In this document: positions 6,768 through 14,826 of the stretch, piece after piece
How the letters are laid out: each line of letters starts with the position of its first letter
Numbering within the stretch: the stretch's first letter is position 1
From: Lacrimispora sp. 210928-DFI.3.58
Lineage (GTDB): Bacteria > Bacillota > Clostridia > Lachnospirales > Lachnospiraceae
Assembly: GCF_020554865.1 (NCBI RefSeq)
Contig: NZ_JAJCIC010000015.1
Coordinates: 1 to 64,000 of the forward strand
DNA length: 64,000 bases
Direction of reading: 5' to 3'
Program-made: the position numbers and the translations under genes
Notes under the pieces: generated by a model
Databases searched by the model: none
Seen by the model: only the letters and a program-made list of their open reading frames with translations
What the model was told of the DNA's origin: nothing

Positions 6768-7556
6768 ATGAAGATTTTTGTATGTATGAAGCAGGTTCCG
6801 GCCACCACGAAGGTGGATATTGATCCGGAGACCGGCAACCTGAAGCGGGCTGGCTTAAGCTCCAGAACCAACCCATATGATCTGTATGCCCTGGAATGTG
6901 CGCTGCGCATAAGGGAACAGGTGGGCGGAACAGTGACGATCCTTACCATGGGCCCCTCCCAGGCAGAGGAGATGATACGTGATGCCTACAGCATGGGAGC
7001 TGACGAGGGCGTTATTATGAGCGACCGGAAATTTGCAGGCTCCGATGTCCTGGCAACCTCCTATACTCTTTCCCAGGGGATCAGGCTTTTAGGAAAGGCG
7101 GATCTGATCATATGCGGGCGCCAGACAACAGACGGAGATACGGCCCAGATCGGACCGGCTATTGCAGAGCATCTGCATATTCCACACTGTGCATGGGTAG
7201 AAGCGATCGAGGCTGTGGATGGGGAACAGATCACATTGAAGCAGAACTTTGGAAGCGTGACCCAGGTATCGAGGATGCATTATCCCTGTCTGGTGACCGT
7301 GGACAAGGATATCTGTGTGCCAAGGCTGCCCTCCTACCGCCTGATGCAGAAGACAAAGGACAAGGCTGTGCGCATTGTCACCTATGAGGATCTGCCTAAG
7401 AAGGATCTGAGCCGTTATGGTGTGGTGGGTTCCCCAACCAGGGTGGAGCGCATCTTTGCGCCGGATGTGATGGCCTCCAATGTGTATGTGGAGGGAACGC
7501 CCGCAGAGAAGGCAGGCCGGCTTGTCACAATGCTACAGGAGAGGAAATACATATAA
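6768..7556 (+). CDS. lctB: Electron transfer flavoprotein, beta subunit
   Basis: A 262-residue EtfB. The opening 'MKIFVCMKQVPATTKVDID' and 'CGRQTTDGDTAQIGPAIAEHL' are family signatures; the latter binds the bifurcating FAD or AMP/FAD in bifurcating Etfs. Together with the ferredoxin-fused EtfA and the FAD-linked dehydrogenase directly downstream, it matches the lctBCD set of Acetobacterium, where the complex uses reduced ferredoxin to drive lactate oxidation with NAD+. It is the first gene of a tight operon, with the next gene 12 bases away. The lactate role is inferred from gene set and order. Confidence 0.92.
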   Translation: MKIFVCMKQVPATTKVDIDPETGNLKRAGLSSRTNPYDLYALECALRIREQVGGTVTILTMGPSQAEEMIRDAYSMGADEGVIMSDRKFAGSDVLATSYTLSQGIRLLGKADLIICGRQTTDGDTAQIGPAIAEHLHIPHCAWVEAIEAVDGEQITLKQNFGSVTQVSRMHYPCLVTVDKDICVPRLPSYRLMQKTKDKAVRIVTYEDLPKKDLSRYGVVGSPTRVERIFAPDVMASNVYVEGTPAEKAGRLVTMLQERKYI

Positions 7557-7568
7557 AGGGGAGCAGCT

Positions 7569-8756
7569 ATGGAATTTTTAAAATTTGATCCAAAGCTCTG
7601 CAGTCTTTGCGGAGAATGTATAAAGAAGTGTCCTTTCGGCGCCATTTCCATGGACAAGGAAGGCATCACCATGAATGAAAACTGCCGTATGTGCGGCATC
7701 TGTGTGCGCGAATGTCCTCACCAGGCCCTGCATTTTGAACAGAAGGCAGGCGGAGAGGATAAGAGTAAATGGAAGGGGATCCTGGTCTACGCCGAGTTAG
7801 AGCGGGGGCAGATCCATCCTGTTGTGTATGAGCTGATCGGCGAGGCGAGAAAGCTGGCTGCTAAGGTGGGCTACAGCGTGTACGGCGTTATGGTCGGTTC
7901 CGAGGGCACAAAGGAAAAGGCGAAAAGGCTTCTGGAGTACGGCGTGGATGAGGTATTTGTCTATGAGCACAAGGGCTTTGAAGGCTTTCGGGCTGACTGC
8001 TATGCGGACGCAGTGGCAGACTGCATTTCCCATTTAAAGCCCTCGGTGGTACTCATAGGAGGAACCTCCTTAGGACGTTCCCTGGCTCCCAGGCTTTCCA
8101 CCCGCTTCCACACAGGACTGACGGCTGACTGTACAAAGCTGGAGATGAAGGACAATACGGATCTGGTTCAGATCCGCCCGGCATTTGGAGGCAACATTAT
8201 GGCCCAGATCCTGATCACGGAGTCCAGGCCACAGTTTGCTACCGTGCGCTATAAGGTTATGGACAAGGCGGAAAAGGTGGCAAACCCCACAGGCAAGGTG
8301 ACCATGTGCCCGGTGACGGATATCATGGTGAAATCCCGTATTGAGGTTCTTTCCGCCCAGGTGCTTGAGCATGTGAAATCCATTGAGGAGGAGGACGTGC
8401 TGGTGGTAGCAGGCCGCGGCGCCCAAAAGGCTGTGGAGGAGCTCTCTGAGCTGGCAGGCCTTCTGGGAGGACAGCTGTGCTTTACAAGGCCCATGGTGGA
8501 GGCCGGCTACGGCGATACGGCCCACCAGATCGGACTGTCAGGCCGTACAGTGAAGCCAAAGCTGATCCTGACCTTCGGCGTGTCGGGAGCCATCCAGTTT
8601 ACCGCCTGCATGAACGGCTCTGAGTGCATCGTGGCAGTGAACCAGGATGAGGAAGCCCCCATTTTCAAGATTGCCAGCATCTGCATCAAGGATGACCTAT
8701 ACCAGGTGCTGCCTGCTCTGATCACAGAACTTAAGAACAGAAAGGATGGTGAGTAA
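7569..8756 (+). CDS. lctC: Electron transfer flavoprotein alpha subunit with N-terminal ferredoxin domain
   Basis: A 395-residue EtfA. Residues 1-60 hold a 2[4Fe-4S] ferredoxin domain with cysteines at 11, 14, 17, 21 and 39, 42, 45, 49. The remainder is the EtfA body, with the C-terminal FAD-binding region 'GAQKAVEELSELAGLLGG...TRPMVEAGYGDTAHQIGLSG' and 'FGVSGAIQF'. The ferredoxin extension is typical of Etfs paired with FAD-linked lactate dehydrogenases and marks electron exchange with ferredoxin. It overlaps or abuts the dehydrogenase gene, indicating translational coupling. Confidence 0.94.
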   Translation: MEFLKFDPKLCSLCGECIKKCPFGAISMDKEGITMNENCRMCGICVRECPHQALHFEQKAGGEDKSKWKGILVYAELERGQIHPVVYELIGEARKLAAKVGYSVYGVMVGSEGTKEKAKRLLEYGVDEVFVYEHKGFEGFRADCYADAVADCISHLKPSVVLIGGTSLGRSLAPRLSTRFHTGLTADCTKLEMKDNTDLVQIRPAFGGNIMAQILITESRPQFATVRYKVMDKAEKVANPTGKVTMCPVTDIMVKSRIEVLSAQVLEHVKSIEEEDVLVVAGRGAQKAVEELSELAGLLGGQLCFTRPMVEAGYGDTAHQIGLSGRTVKPKLILTFGVSGAIQFTACMNGSECIVAVNQDEEAPIFKIASICIKDDLYQVLPALITELKNRKDGE

Positions 8757-8757
8757 A

Positions 8758-10179
8758 ATGCCATTTCCTTATAAAAAAATGACCGAAGAGGATTTCGCAT
8801 ATATCCGCCAGGTAACAGCTACAGAGCGCGTCTGGATAGGAGATGCGATCGCAAAGGAATATTATCACGATGAGATGCCGGAGTACGGCGTATTTCAGCC
8901 GGAGCTCTACGTGGAGGTATTGGACAAAGAAGAAATCTGCGCTATTATGAAGTATGCCTACGAGCAGAACATCCCCGTGGTAGTGAGAGGCGCAGGCACC
9001 GGCCTGGCCGGAGGAGCAAACTGCAAATACGGCGGCATCCTGCTGTCTGTGATGAAGATGAACAAGCTGATCTGCCTGGACAAGGCCAATATGACCATCA
9101 CAGTCCAGCCGGGCATGCTGCTGGCAGATGTGGCTGCGGCCGCAGCGGCAGAGGGACTGTTCTACCCGCCTGATCCGGGTGAACGGACAGCGTCCATCGG
9201 AGGAAATGTTATCACAAATGCAGGCGGCATGAGGGCTGTGCGCTACGGCCTCACGAGGGATTTCGTGCGCTGCATTGAGGCCGTTCTTCCTGACGGCTCC
9301 CTGGTGCAGTTCTCCTCCAACGTGGTGAAGAATACAACGGGCTATGATATCAAGGATCTGGTGATCGGCTCCGAGGGAACGCTCTGTATCCTGACAGAGG
9401 TGACCTTAAAGCTCCTTCCGGCTCCGAAGTTCAGCCGTACCATGGTAATGCCCTTTGAAAACCTGGAGACCTGCATTGACATGGTCCCTCATCTGCTTCA
9501 GATGTCAGCAGTGCCAACTGCCATTGAATTTTTGGAGAGAGAGCTGATCGATATTGTGGAGCGCAACCTGCACAAGATGCTTCCGGTCAAGGAGGGCGAG
9601 GCTGTGCTGATCGTCATGTATGATGCAGGCAGCGAACAGGAGCTTTTGAGCGCCTGCAATGAGGCGGCAGATGCTGCCCTGGAGGCTGGGGTCATTGACG
9701 TGTATATTGCGGATACGCCGGAGCGGGCTGCCTCTGTGTGGTCTGTGCGCGGCGGTATCTTAGAGGGCATGAAGGCAGAGAGCGTTGCCCAGGAGGAGTG
9801 CGATGTGGTAGTACCGCGCTCCAGGATCGCAGAGTATGTGCGCATCGCAAAGGCCATTGGGCAAAAGTACGGCATCCGGGTAGAACCCTGCGGCCATGCG
9901 GGAGACGGAAACATCCACACGGAAATGCTCCGGGGACCGGAAATGAGCGACGAGGCCTGGATAAGCGGCACTCAGGCCTGCTTAAAGGAGCTTTACGCCA
10001 CCTCCAAGGAATTTGGCGGTCAGCTCTCCGGCGAGCATGGAATCGGAAACGGACGTCTTACCTATCTGAAGCCCTTTGTGGGAGACAGGATGTACAAGCT
10101 GTACCAGTCCATCAAGCTGGCCTTTGATGAGAAGCTGATCCTGAATCCGGGAAAGATCATTGTGTTTGATGAGGACTAG
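8758..10179 (+). CDS. lctD: FAD-linked lactate/glycolate dehydrogenase (GlcD-type)
   Basis: A flavoprotein of about 473 residues of the vanillyl-alcohol oxidase/GlcD family. The FAD-binding PCMH domain is shown by 'VRGAGTGLAGGANCKYGG' and 'PPDPGERTASIGGNVITNAGG'; the C-terminal oxidase domain has 'HAGDGNIHTE' and 'SGEHGIGNGR'. With EtfBA it should form the electron-confurcating lactate dehydrogenase: lactate, 2 NAD+ and reduced ferredoxin give pyruvate, 2 NADH and oxidised ferredoxin. ATG 8758 follows the EtfA stop; an ATG at 8746 overlaps EtfA but has its ribosome site touching the start. 2-Hydroxyacids other than lactate cannot be excluded. Confidence 0.9.
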   Translation: MPFPYKKMTEEDFAYIRQVTATERVWIGDAIAKEYYHDEMPEYGVFQPELYVEVLDKEEICAIMKYAYEQNIPVVVRGAGTGLAGGANCKYGGILLSVMKMNKLICLDKANMTITVQPGMLLADVAAAAAAEGLFYPPDPGERTASIGGNVITNAGGMRAVRYGLTRDFVRCIEAVLPDGSLVQFSSNVVKNTTGYDIKDLVIGSEGTLCILTEVTLKLLPAPKFSRTMVMPFENLETCIDMVPHLLQMSAVPTAIEFLERELIDIVERNLHKMLPVKEGEAVLIVMYDAGSEQELLSACNEAADAALEAGVIDVYIADTPERAASVWSVRGGILEGMKAESVAQEECDVVVPRSRIAEYVRIAKAIGQKYGIRVEPCGHAGDGNIHTEMLRGPEMSDEAWISGTQACLKELYATSKEFGGQLSGEHGIGNGRLTYLKPFVGDRMYKLYQSIKLAFDEKLILNPGKIIVFDED

Positions 10180-10187
10180 AGCGGGGA

Positions 10188-10490
10188 GTGCATTTGACCA
10201 GGCTTTCCGGCACAACGGGGATTAGTTTCTGGGGCGAGGACAGGGCTTTCCGCCGCATTCTGACAGTTATTGTGGAGGAAGGCCGGAGAAATGGCCAGAT
10301 ACGCTGTGATGTGGACACCCGTGAGCTGGTGGCAGACATTATCGCAGAGGAGAGGAGTCAGCTGATCTCCTGGTGCCTGGAAAAAGGCGCCTATCCTCTG
10401 GCAGAGGTGAGCATGCCGAAGCTGGAACGTTCCTATATTGGATTTGAAAAGGCATCAGAAAAAAGTAGAGCAGATGGTAAAGATTCTTAA
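10188..10490 (+). pseudogene. C-terminal remnant of a TetR-type regulator
   Basis: About 100 residues that read like the ligand-binding C-terminal domain of TetR/AcrR proteins: 'ILTVIVEEGRRNGQIRCDVD' followed by 'ELVADII...SWCLEKGAYPL', close to the common 'IIREGQ..GEIR.D...DWCL.DGSYDL' pattern. The N-terminal helix-turn-helix is absent: the preceding gene stops 8 bases upstream. It is probably the end of a deleted lactate-operon regulator. A weak GTG start may still allow translation. Confidence 0.5.
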
Positions 10491-10533
10491 GCAATAGGAA
10501 GAAAGCTACAAAAAAAACAGACCTGAATACTTA

Positions 10534-10577
10534 AAAAGGAAGGCGCTTGAAAGAATCGGCTGCGTCTTCCTTTTCTT
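10534..10577 (+). terminator. Intrinsic terminator of the lct operon
   Basis: AAAAGGAAG...GCGC pairs with GCG...CTTCCTTTT, followed by a T-rich tail. It ends the etf/lactate dehydrogenase unit and the TetR remnant. Confidence 0.75.
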
Positions 10578-10784
10578 ATGATTACAATAAGACTATAGTC
10601 TAAAAAAGAAAGCAAAGTTTGTCTGCAGCAGAAGGGGGAAGCAGCCAAAAGGGAAGAACTGAGGGAGGAAGAATGGTATGACAGAAGTATCGGAAAAGAG
10701 AAAGGGAGGAAAGTCAGAAAGTTAGAGACTGCCATTGGAAGAGCAGAGACCGGTGCTGGGAGATCAGATGCTGGCAGCGGGAAA

Positions 10785-11153
10785 ATGGAGCACGGATGGA
10801 TCCGGAAGGAGCAGGACGGAACGGATCTCTCGTTTTCATCGGACAGGAAATGGGCCTTACTCATCAGAAATCATAATTCTGGTACTGAGGGAAAATGCCT
10901 CTTTGAAGGAACAGCAGCTGACAGGCGGGAAAAGGACAACCTGTGCAGCCAATACCCGGAGGGACGTTTGGAAGACGATGTGCTGGGGAGTACAGAGGAA
11001 TCCATGATCGTGCAGAAGATCCTAAAGGCGGATGTGTCTGCCTGGAAGCGCGACCTGATGAAGGATGAAAAAGCGCTGCTTGACTGTGCTTTTGTAATGA
11101 AGGAGGGTATCTGTTATCCCGTGGAAAGCTGCCTGGAGCCGGATGAAGCCTGA
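10785..11153 (+). CDS. Hypothetical open reading frame in a gene-poor stretch
   Basis: The stretch 10578-11312 has no recognisable gene. This 122-codon frame is the longest; it has no known motif, a biased composition rich in K/E/D/G, and no clear ribosome site. A shorter start at 11004 has AGAGGA five bases upstream and would give a 50-residue acidic protein. A perfect 12-bp palindrome, AGACTATAGTCT, lies at 10590-10601 and could be an operator left from the TetR system. It may not be coding. Confidence 0.2.
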   Translation: MEHGWIRKEQDGTDLSFSSDRKWALLIRNHNSGTEGKCLFEGTAADRREKDNLCSQYPEGRLEDDVLGSTEESMIVQKILKADVSAWKRDLMKDEKALLDCAFVMKEGICYPVESCLEPDEA

Positions 11154-11198
11154 GCCCGAGGCGGAGGAGGCTTCAGAAAATCTTAATCGGTTCTTAAC

Positions 11199-11227
11199 TT
11201 GAAGAAGGGCATGACTGGTTCTATAAT
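11199..11227 (+). promoter_or_regulatory. Promoter of the P-II-like receptor gene
   Basis: TTGAAG (11199-11204), a 17-base spacer and TATAAT (11222-11227) lie about 85 bases before the ATG. Confidence 0.65.
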
Positions 11228-11312
11228 ATTGACAGCATAATAAGATAGAGAGACAGCTGCCATTTCCCATGATTTGTGAAGAAGGGAATCCGGGCAGAGG
11301 AAGGAGTTTATA

Positions 11313-11633
11313 ATGGAATTGCTGATCATTATTATACAGGAGCAGGATTATCCGGGGCTTTCAAAAGCCTTTATAAGGAGCAAAATACATGCGACGAAAA
11401 TTGCCACCGAGGGGCTGTATCTGAACAAGAAGAATATTACTCTTTTCATGTGCATTGAAAAAGAGAGGGAGGAGGAGGTTCTGGGATATATCAGGGAGAA
11501 TTGCAAGGAGCGGGTTGAAGAACGCCAGGTTTCCGAGTATAATGGAATGATGATGGTAGACGTTGTCCGCAGTGTAAAGATCGGAGGCGCTACCGTGATC
11601 GTGTTGGATGCAAAGAACATGTTGAAATTTTAA
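11313..11633 (+). CDS. P-II-like cyclic-di-AMP receptor (DarA/PstA family)
   Basis: A 106-residue protein of the DUF970/PF06153 family. It has the ferredoxin-like P-II fold pattern: beta1 'LLIIIIQEQD', helix 'LSKAFIRSKIHATKIAT', the hairpin 'EGLYLNKKNITLFMCIE', helix 'VLGYIRENC' and a final 'GGATVIVLD' strand. DarA/PstA trimers bind c-di-AMP in Gram-positives; the effector partner is unknown. The canonical G-G-F-L-R-x-G-N loop is altered here to E-G-L-Y-L-N-K-K-N, so ligand affinity may differ. AAGGAG lies 7-8 bases before the ATG, with its own promoter and terminator, so it is monocistronic. Confidence 0.8.
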   Translation: MELLIIIIQEQDYPGLSKAFIRSKIHATKIATEGLYLNKKNITLFMCIEKEREEEVLGYIRENCKERVEERQVSEYNGMMMVDVVRSVKIGGATVIVLDAKNMLKF

Positions 11634-11640
11634 TGTCAGG

Positions 11641-11690
11641 AGCCCGGCAGGTACAAGAAGTAGAAATAGGGCGTACCCGCTGGGCTTTTG
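11641..11690 (+). terminator. Intrinsic terminator after darA-like gene
   Basis: AGCCCGGCAGGTAC pairs imperfectly with GTACCCGCTGGGCT, followed by TTTTG. A second small hairpin, CCGCC/GGCGG with T4, follows at 11706-11727. Confidence 0.75.
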
Positions 11691-11730
11691 TTGTCAAGCA
11701 TGCCGAAAGCCGCCAGCGGCGGGTTTTCTG

Positions 11731-11777
11731 GTTACGAAGTATCCAGTAAAACGCGCCAGTGACGTGTTTTATCGGAT
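11731..11777. repeat. Interspersed hairpin repeat, family C copy 2
   Basis: It begins GTTACGAAGTATCC like the copy at 4498 and has the same CCAGTGA loop between inverted arms (ATCCAGTAAAACGCG against CGTGTTTTATCGGAT). It again follows a terminator and lies right before the ribosome site of the next gene. Confidence 0.75.
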
Positions 11778-11794
11778 CGGAAAGGAGCTGGCAT

Positions 11795-12868
11795 ATGGCA
11801 CCTATTCGTTTTATTGTTGTAGGCTCCGGATGGAGGTCCCTGTTTTACTGGCGCATTGCCCGGGCCTATCCGGAACTGTTTGAGATGGCTGCCATGGTCT
11901 GCCGGACAGAGGAAAAGGCAAGCCGCATGAGCAGGGAATACGGTATTCCTGCTGTTTTTTCCGAGAAGGCAGGGGAGGAGAGGCAGCCGGAATTTGTTGT
12001 TGTGGCAGTGAATAAAGCTGCCATATTTGAGGTTACAAAAAGGTGGGCATTGAAGGGTTATCCCGTGCTGTGTGAGACCCCGGCAGCCCTTACCCTGGAA
12101 AATGTAAGGGAGCTGTGGCGGCTTCGGCAGGAGGCCGGGGTGAGGATACAGACAGCAGAGCAGTACTTTCTGTATCCCTCCTTCTGTGCCGGGATAGAGG
12201 CAGTGAAAAGAGGGTATCTGGGGGATCCCTACGCCATTGACATTTCAGCTGCCCATGATTACCATGCAGTCAGTCTGATACGCCGGTATCTGAATATTGG
12301 ATACCAAAATATGATAATATCAGGAAAAAGATATCATTTCCCTGTAGAAGAGACAGATTCCAGGTACGGGGCTATCACAGACGGACGGGTGTCTCAGAGG
12401 GAGCGGGTACGCCTGACCTTTGAGTTTGAAGGAGGGAAAACTGCCTTTTACGATTTTGACGGAATCCAGTACCACAGCTTCATCCGAAGCCGCCACATTA
12501 AAGTACAGGGGCAGTTGGGAGAATTGGACGATGGGACTCTCCGGTATGTAGATAAGGAGCACAAGCCGCACAGGGAGAATATGCAGACAGAATACGGAGA
12601 TCAGGGCGGGATCAGCCGTATCAGACTGGGAGGCCAGCTCTTGTACGAGAATCCCTTCATCAAACGCGGGCAGCAGATCCTGCCTTCCCAGGATGAAACA
12701 GCCATAGCGGAATTTTTGTTTGGGATGAGAGAATATATCAGCAAAGGGATAGAAGTCTATCCGCTGGCCGAGGCTCTGCAGGACGCTTACGTGCGTGTGC
12801 TTATGGAGGAGATGCTTGAGACGGGACAGGCTGTAAGGTCAGAGCGGCAGGAGTGGGCGGAAAATTGA
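11795..12868 (+). CDS. Gfo/Idh/MocA-family oxidoreductase lacking the catalytic lysine motif
   Basis: A 357-residue protein with an N-terminal Rossmann fold ('FIVVGSGWRSLFY') and the C-terminal alpha/beta domain of the Gfo/Idh/MocA family, which oxidises or reduces sugars and cyclitols with NAD(P). The family's E-K-P motif is E-T-P here (residues 94-96, 'VLCETPAALT'), so the usual catalytic lysine is missing and activity as a normal dehydrogenase is doubtful. ATG 11795 is chosen because AAAGGAGC lies seven bases upstream; the longer frame would read through the repeat at 11731. Two bases separate it from the next gene. Confidence 0.85.
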   Translation: MAPIRFIVVGSGWRSLFYWRIARAYPELFEMAAMVCRTEEKASRMSREYGIPAVFSEKAGEERQPEFVVVAVNKAAIFEVTKRWALKGYPVLCETPAALTLENVRELWRLRQEAGVRIQTAEQYFLYPSFCAGIEAVKRGYLGDPYAIDISAAHDYHAVSLIRRYLNIGYQNMIISGKRYHFPVEETDSRYGAITDGRVSQRERVRLTFEFEGGKTAFYDFDGIQYHSFIRSRHIKVQGQLGELDDGTLRYVDKEHKPHRENMQTEYGDQGGISRIRLGGQLLYENPFIKRGQQILPSQDETAIAEFLFGMREYISKGIEVYPLAEALQDAYVRVLMEEMLETGQAVRSERQEWAEN

Positions 12869-12870
12869 TC

Positions 12871-13461
12871 ATGCATGATAAAGATATCCGGGAGCCCTTG
12901 TTTGACTTCCTGGAGGAGACGTATGGTAAGGTCAGGATCATAGAGGAAAAGCAGATGGGCAGGTCGCGGGCGGATATTGTGATGGTGCTGCCTGAGGCTT
13001 TGGCGGGCATTGAGATCAAAAGTGACGCAGATACCTATGCCCGTTTGGGGAGGCAGGTGAAGGATTATGACCTGTATTTTGATAAGAATATTGTAGTGGC
13101 TGGTTCTGTCCACGGTATGCATATTGAGGAGCATGTGCCTGAGTGGTGGGGGATCATCACGGTGGAATGGATCAATGGGGCGGCTGATTTTTATGTGCTG
13201 CGGGAAGCAAAGGAGAATCCAAAGCGCAGATGGAAACGGAAACTGAGCCTCCTTTGGAGGCCGGAGCTGGCCTGTATACAGGAAATGAACGGAATGCCGA
13301 AGTATAAGGAGAAGAGCAAGGCCTTTGTCATTGATAAGATATTGGAGATGGTTCCAGAGGAAAAACTTGCAGAGCAGGTGAGTGATCTGTTGTTTGAGAG
13401 GGATTATAATGAAATTGAGGAGATAATTCGTTCTTTTAAAAGGAAAAGATGGATGAAATGA
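12871..13461 (+). CDS. sce7726 family protein (PD-(D/E)XK nuclease-like)
   Basis: About 196 residues. The segment 'SRADIVMVLPEALAGIEIKSDADT' followed by 'RLGRQVKDYDLYFDKNIVVAG' carries the PD-(D/E)XK pattern (D, then E-I-K) and the downstream 'R..RQ...Y...F...' that typifies sce7726 proteins. The family's role is not established; members are scattered, accessory and probably DNA-acting. ATG 12871 is favoured over a GTG at 12853, whose ribosome site would overlap it. The C-terminal 60 residues are basic and helical. It starts an islet with the winged-helix and broken AAA genes. Confidence 0.75.
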   Translation: MHDKDIREPLFDFLEETYGKVRIIEEKQMGRSRADIVMVLPEALAGIEIKSDADTYARLGRQVKDYDLYFDKNIVVAGSVHGMHIEEHVPEWWGIITVEWINGAADFYVLREAKENPKRRWKRKLSLLWRPELACIQEMNGMPKYKEKSKAFVIDKILEMVPEEKLAEQVSDLLFERDYNEIEEIIRSFKRKRWMK

Positions 13462-13536
13462 ATGAAAAACATTGACATGAGAAGGAAGGTGTGATTTAAT
13501 AATGATATAATGATGATAGACTCGGAGGGTGAAGGC

Positions 13537-14016
13537 ATGAGAGATTCTATAAGCGCCAGAGTAAGCAGGGCAGTGACGGAAAACATGAGTGATGGGGCGG
13601 AACGGAGCATTTCCGAGATTAAAGATCTGATAGAATTAACGGATGGGCTGAAGCATGGTATTGATTACCAGGAGAGTCATTTGACAGGGGTAATAGGGCG
13701 TCTGAAGCGTCAGGGTATATTGGAGCCTGCAGGCAGAGGAATTTACAAGGCAAAGAGAGAAGCAGAAGAAAAGGATGGTAAGTACAGAGAGGAAGAAGGC
13801 GAGAAGGCAGCTGCTCCCGATGGATCTTTGAGACAAATGAAATGGGATATTATGAAGGAATTTGAGAAGAATTATCAGCAGCTTGTAAAAAGGATTGATA
13901 GTATCTCAGTAGGGCCGTTATCGAAACTGTCATTGAGAGACGTAGCGGATTTGCAGCAGCTTCTGGAGATGAAGGAAGATATCAGGAAGATACTGGGAAA
14001 ATACATGAAGATGTAG
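13537..14016 (+). CDS. Winged-helix domain protein of unknown function
   Basis: About 159 residues. The first 70 look like a winged helix-turn-helix: 'SISEIKDLIELTDGL', 'YQESHLTGVIGRLKRQGILE' (recognition helix) and 'PAGRGIYKA' (wing). A charged linker rich in E and K follows, then a helical C-terminal segment with 'LSLRDVADLQQLLEMKEDIRKIL'. GGAGGGTGA precedes ATG 13537. No family name is recognised. It lies 75 bases after the sce7726 gene and 20 before the AAA remnant, so it is part of the same accessory group and could be its regulator. Confidence 0.6.
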   Translation: MRDSISARVSRAVTENMSDGAERSISEIKDLIELTDGLKHGIDYQESHLTGVIGRLKRQGILEPAGRGIYKAKREAEEKDGKYREEEGEKAAAPDGSLRQMKWDIMKEFEKNYQQLVKRIDSISVGPLSKLSLRDVADLQQLLEMKEDIRKILGKYMKM

Positions 14017-14035
14017 GAAGGCTGGAGGATGAAAG

Positions 14036-14464
14036 ATGAATGGATATTCTTACTTCCTGAACCGGAAGAATAGTGCAGATGGATTTGAAGAATCCATTAA
14101 CGGCCACATTTTTGTTGATAAGTCTCTTTTGATCGATTTCATTAACAATAGAATATCTAATGAACATACTTTAAAATGCGTCATCCATCTGGCCTACTAA
14201 GCTGCTGCTGATACTTATGAAATGAAGTTTGAATATCCCGGAGGGAAAGGGTATGCGGACTGCCTGCTGATTCCGAAAAAGCCTGGAAAGCCGGGGATCA
14301 TATTAGAATTAAAATATAATGATACAGCAGAGAACGCTCTCCGGCAGATAAAGGAACGAATTTATGTAAAAGCATTTCCTGGATATGTAAAAAATGTTAT
14401 TTTAGTTGCAATTAATTATGATAAAAAGACGAAACATCATCAATGTGTGATGGAAAAGAGGTAG
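14036..14464 (+). pseudogene. AAA-ATPase/PD-(D/E)XK nuclease (DUF1703-type), internally deleted and stop-interrupted
   Basis: The 5' end codes the family's N-terminus ('YFLNRKNSADGFEESINGHI', 'VDKSLLIDFIN'), but the AAA domain, with its Walker motifs, is gone. After a TAA stop at 14198-14200 the same frame resumes at the C-terminal nuclease-like region: 'FEYPGGKGYADCLLIPKK' and 'IILELKYND' (the D...E-x-K site), then 'QIKERIYVKAF'. The intact family is about 500-570 residues; about 140 remain. The frame is preserved around the scar, indicating a recent deletion plus a point stop. This is a clear relic. Confidence 0.85.
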
Positions 14465-14479
14465 AAAGGAGCTGGTAGC

Positions 14480-14767
14480 ATGACCGTGTCCGCAATGCTG
14501 GACGAACTACAGGCCAAAGCAATCCATGATGGGGAGATCCGCAGGAGGCTCTTGGCTACCAGAGAGGAGGAGAATCCATTGTCGGCATTTTGCAGAGAGT
14601 GCAGGGAGCTGGGATATCCGGTGTATGAGATGGATCTGCTCCTGGAGGGAGAGGAGTTTTATGCGGCGATGAAGCGCAGCACCAATGGAGGAGGGGAAAA
14701 TTCTCCGGTGCTCAAGGGAGAGGATGATTTCTATGGGTTGTTCTTTGCCGGGCTTCAGGAAGTGTGA
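14480..14767 (+). CDS. Small conserved acidic protein of unknown function (95 aa)
   Basis: A 95-residue protein with AAAGGAG eight bases before the ATG. The N-terminal half 'LDELQAKAIHDGEIRRRLLA' and 'CRELGYPVYEMDLL' is helical and loosely resembles Nif11-type leader domains. The C-terminus is Gly/Asn-rich followed by an acidic 'EGEDDFYGLFFAGL'. No catalytic motif is seen. It could be a Nif11-like peptide or an unrelated clostridial family; no modification enzymes lie nearby. It ends the accessory islet, directly before a perfect-stem terminator. Confidence 0.65.
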   Translation: MTVSAMLDELQAKAIHDGEIRRRLLATREEENPLSAFCRECRELGYPVYEMDLLLEGEEFYAAMKRSTNGGGENSPVLKGEDDFYGLFFAGLQEV

Positions 14768-14787
14768 GAAGCAGGAGAGAGTATGAG

Positions 14788-14824
14788 AATCAGGGCCGCC
14801 GGCTAAGCCGGCGGTCTGATTTTG
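14788..14824. terminator. Bidirectional terminator
   Basis: CCGCCGGC-TAA-GCCGGCGG perfect stem, extended by ATCAG/CTGAT and flanked by TTTT on the plus side. It separates convergent genes. Confidence 0.85.
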
Positions 14825-14826
14825 GT

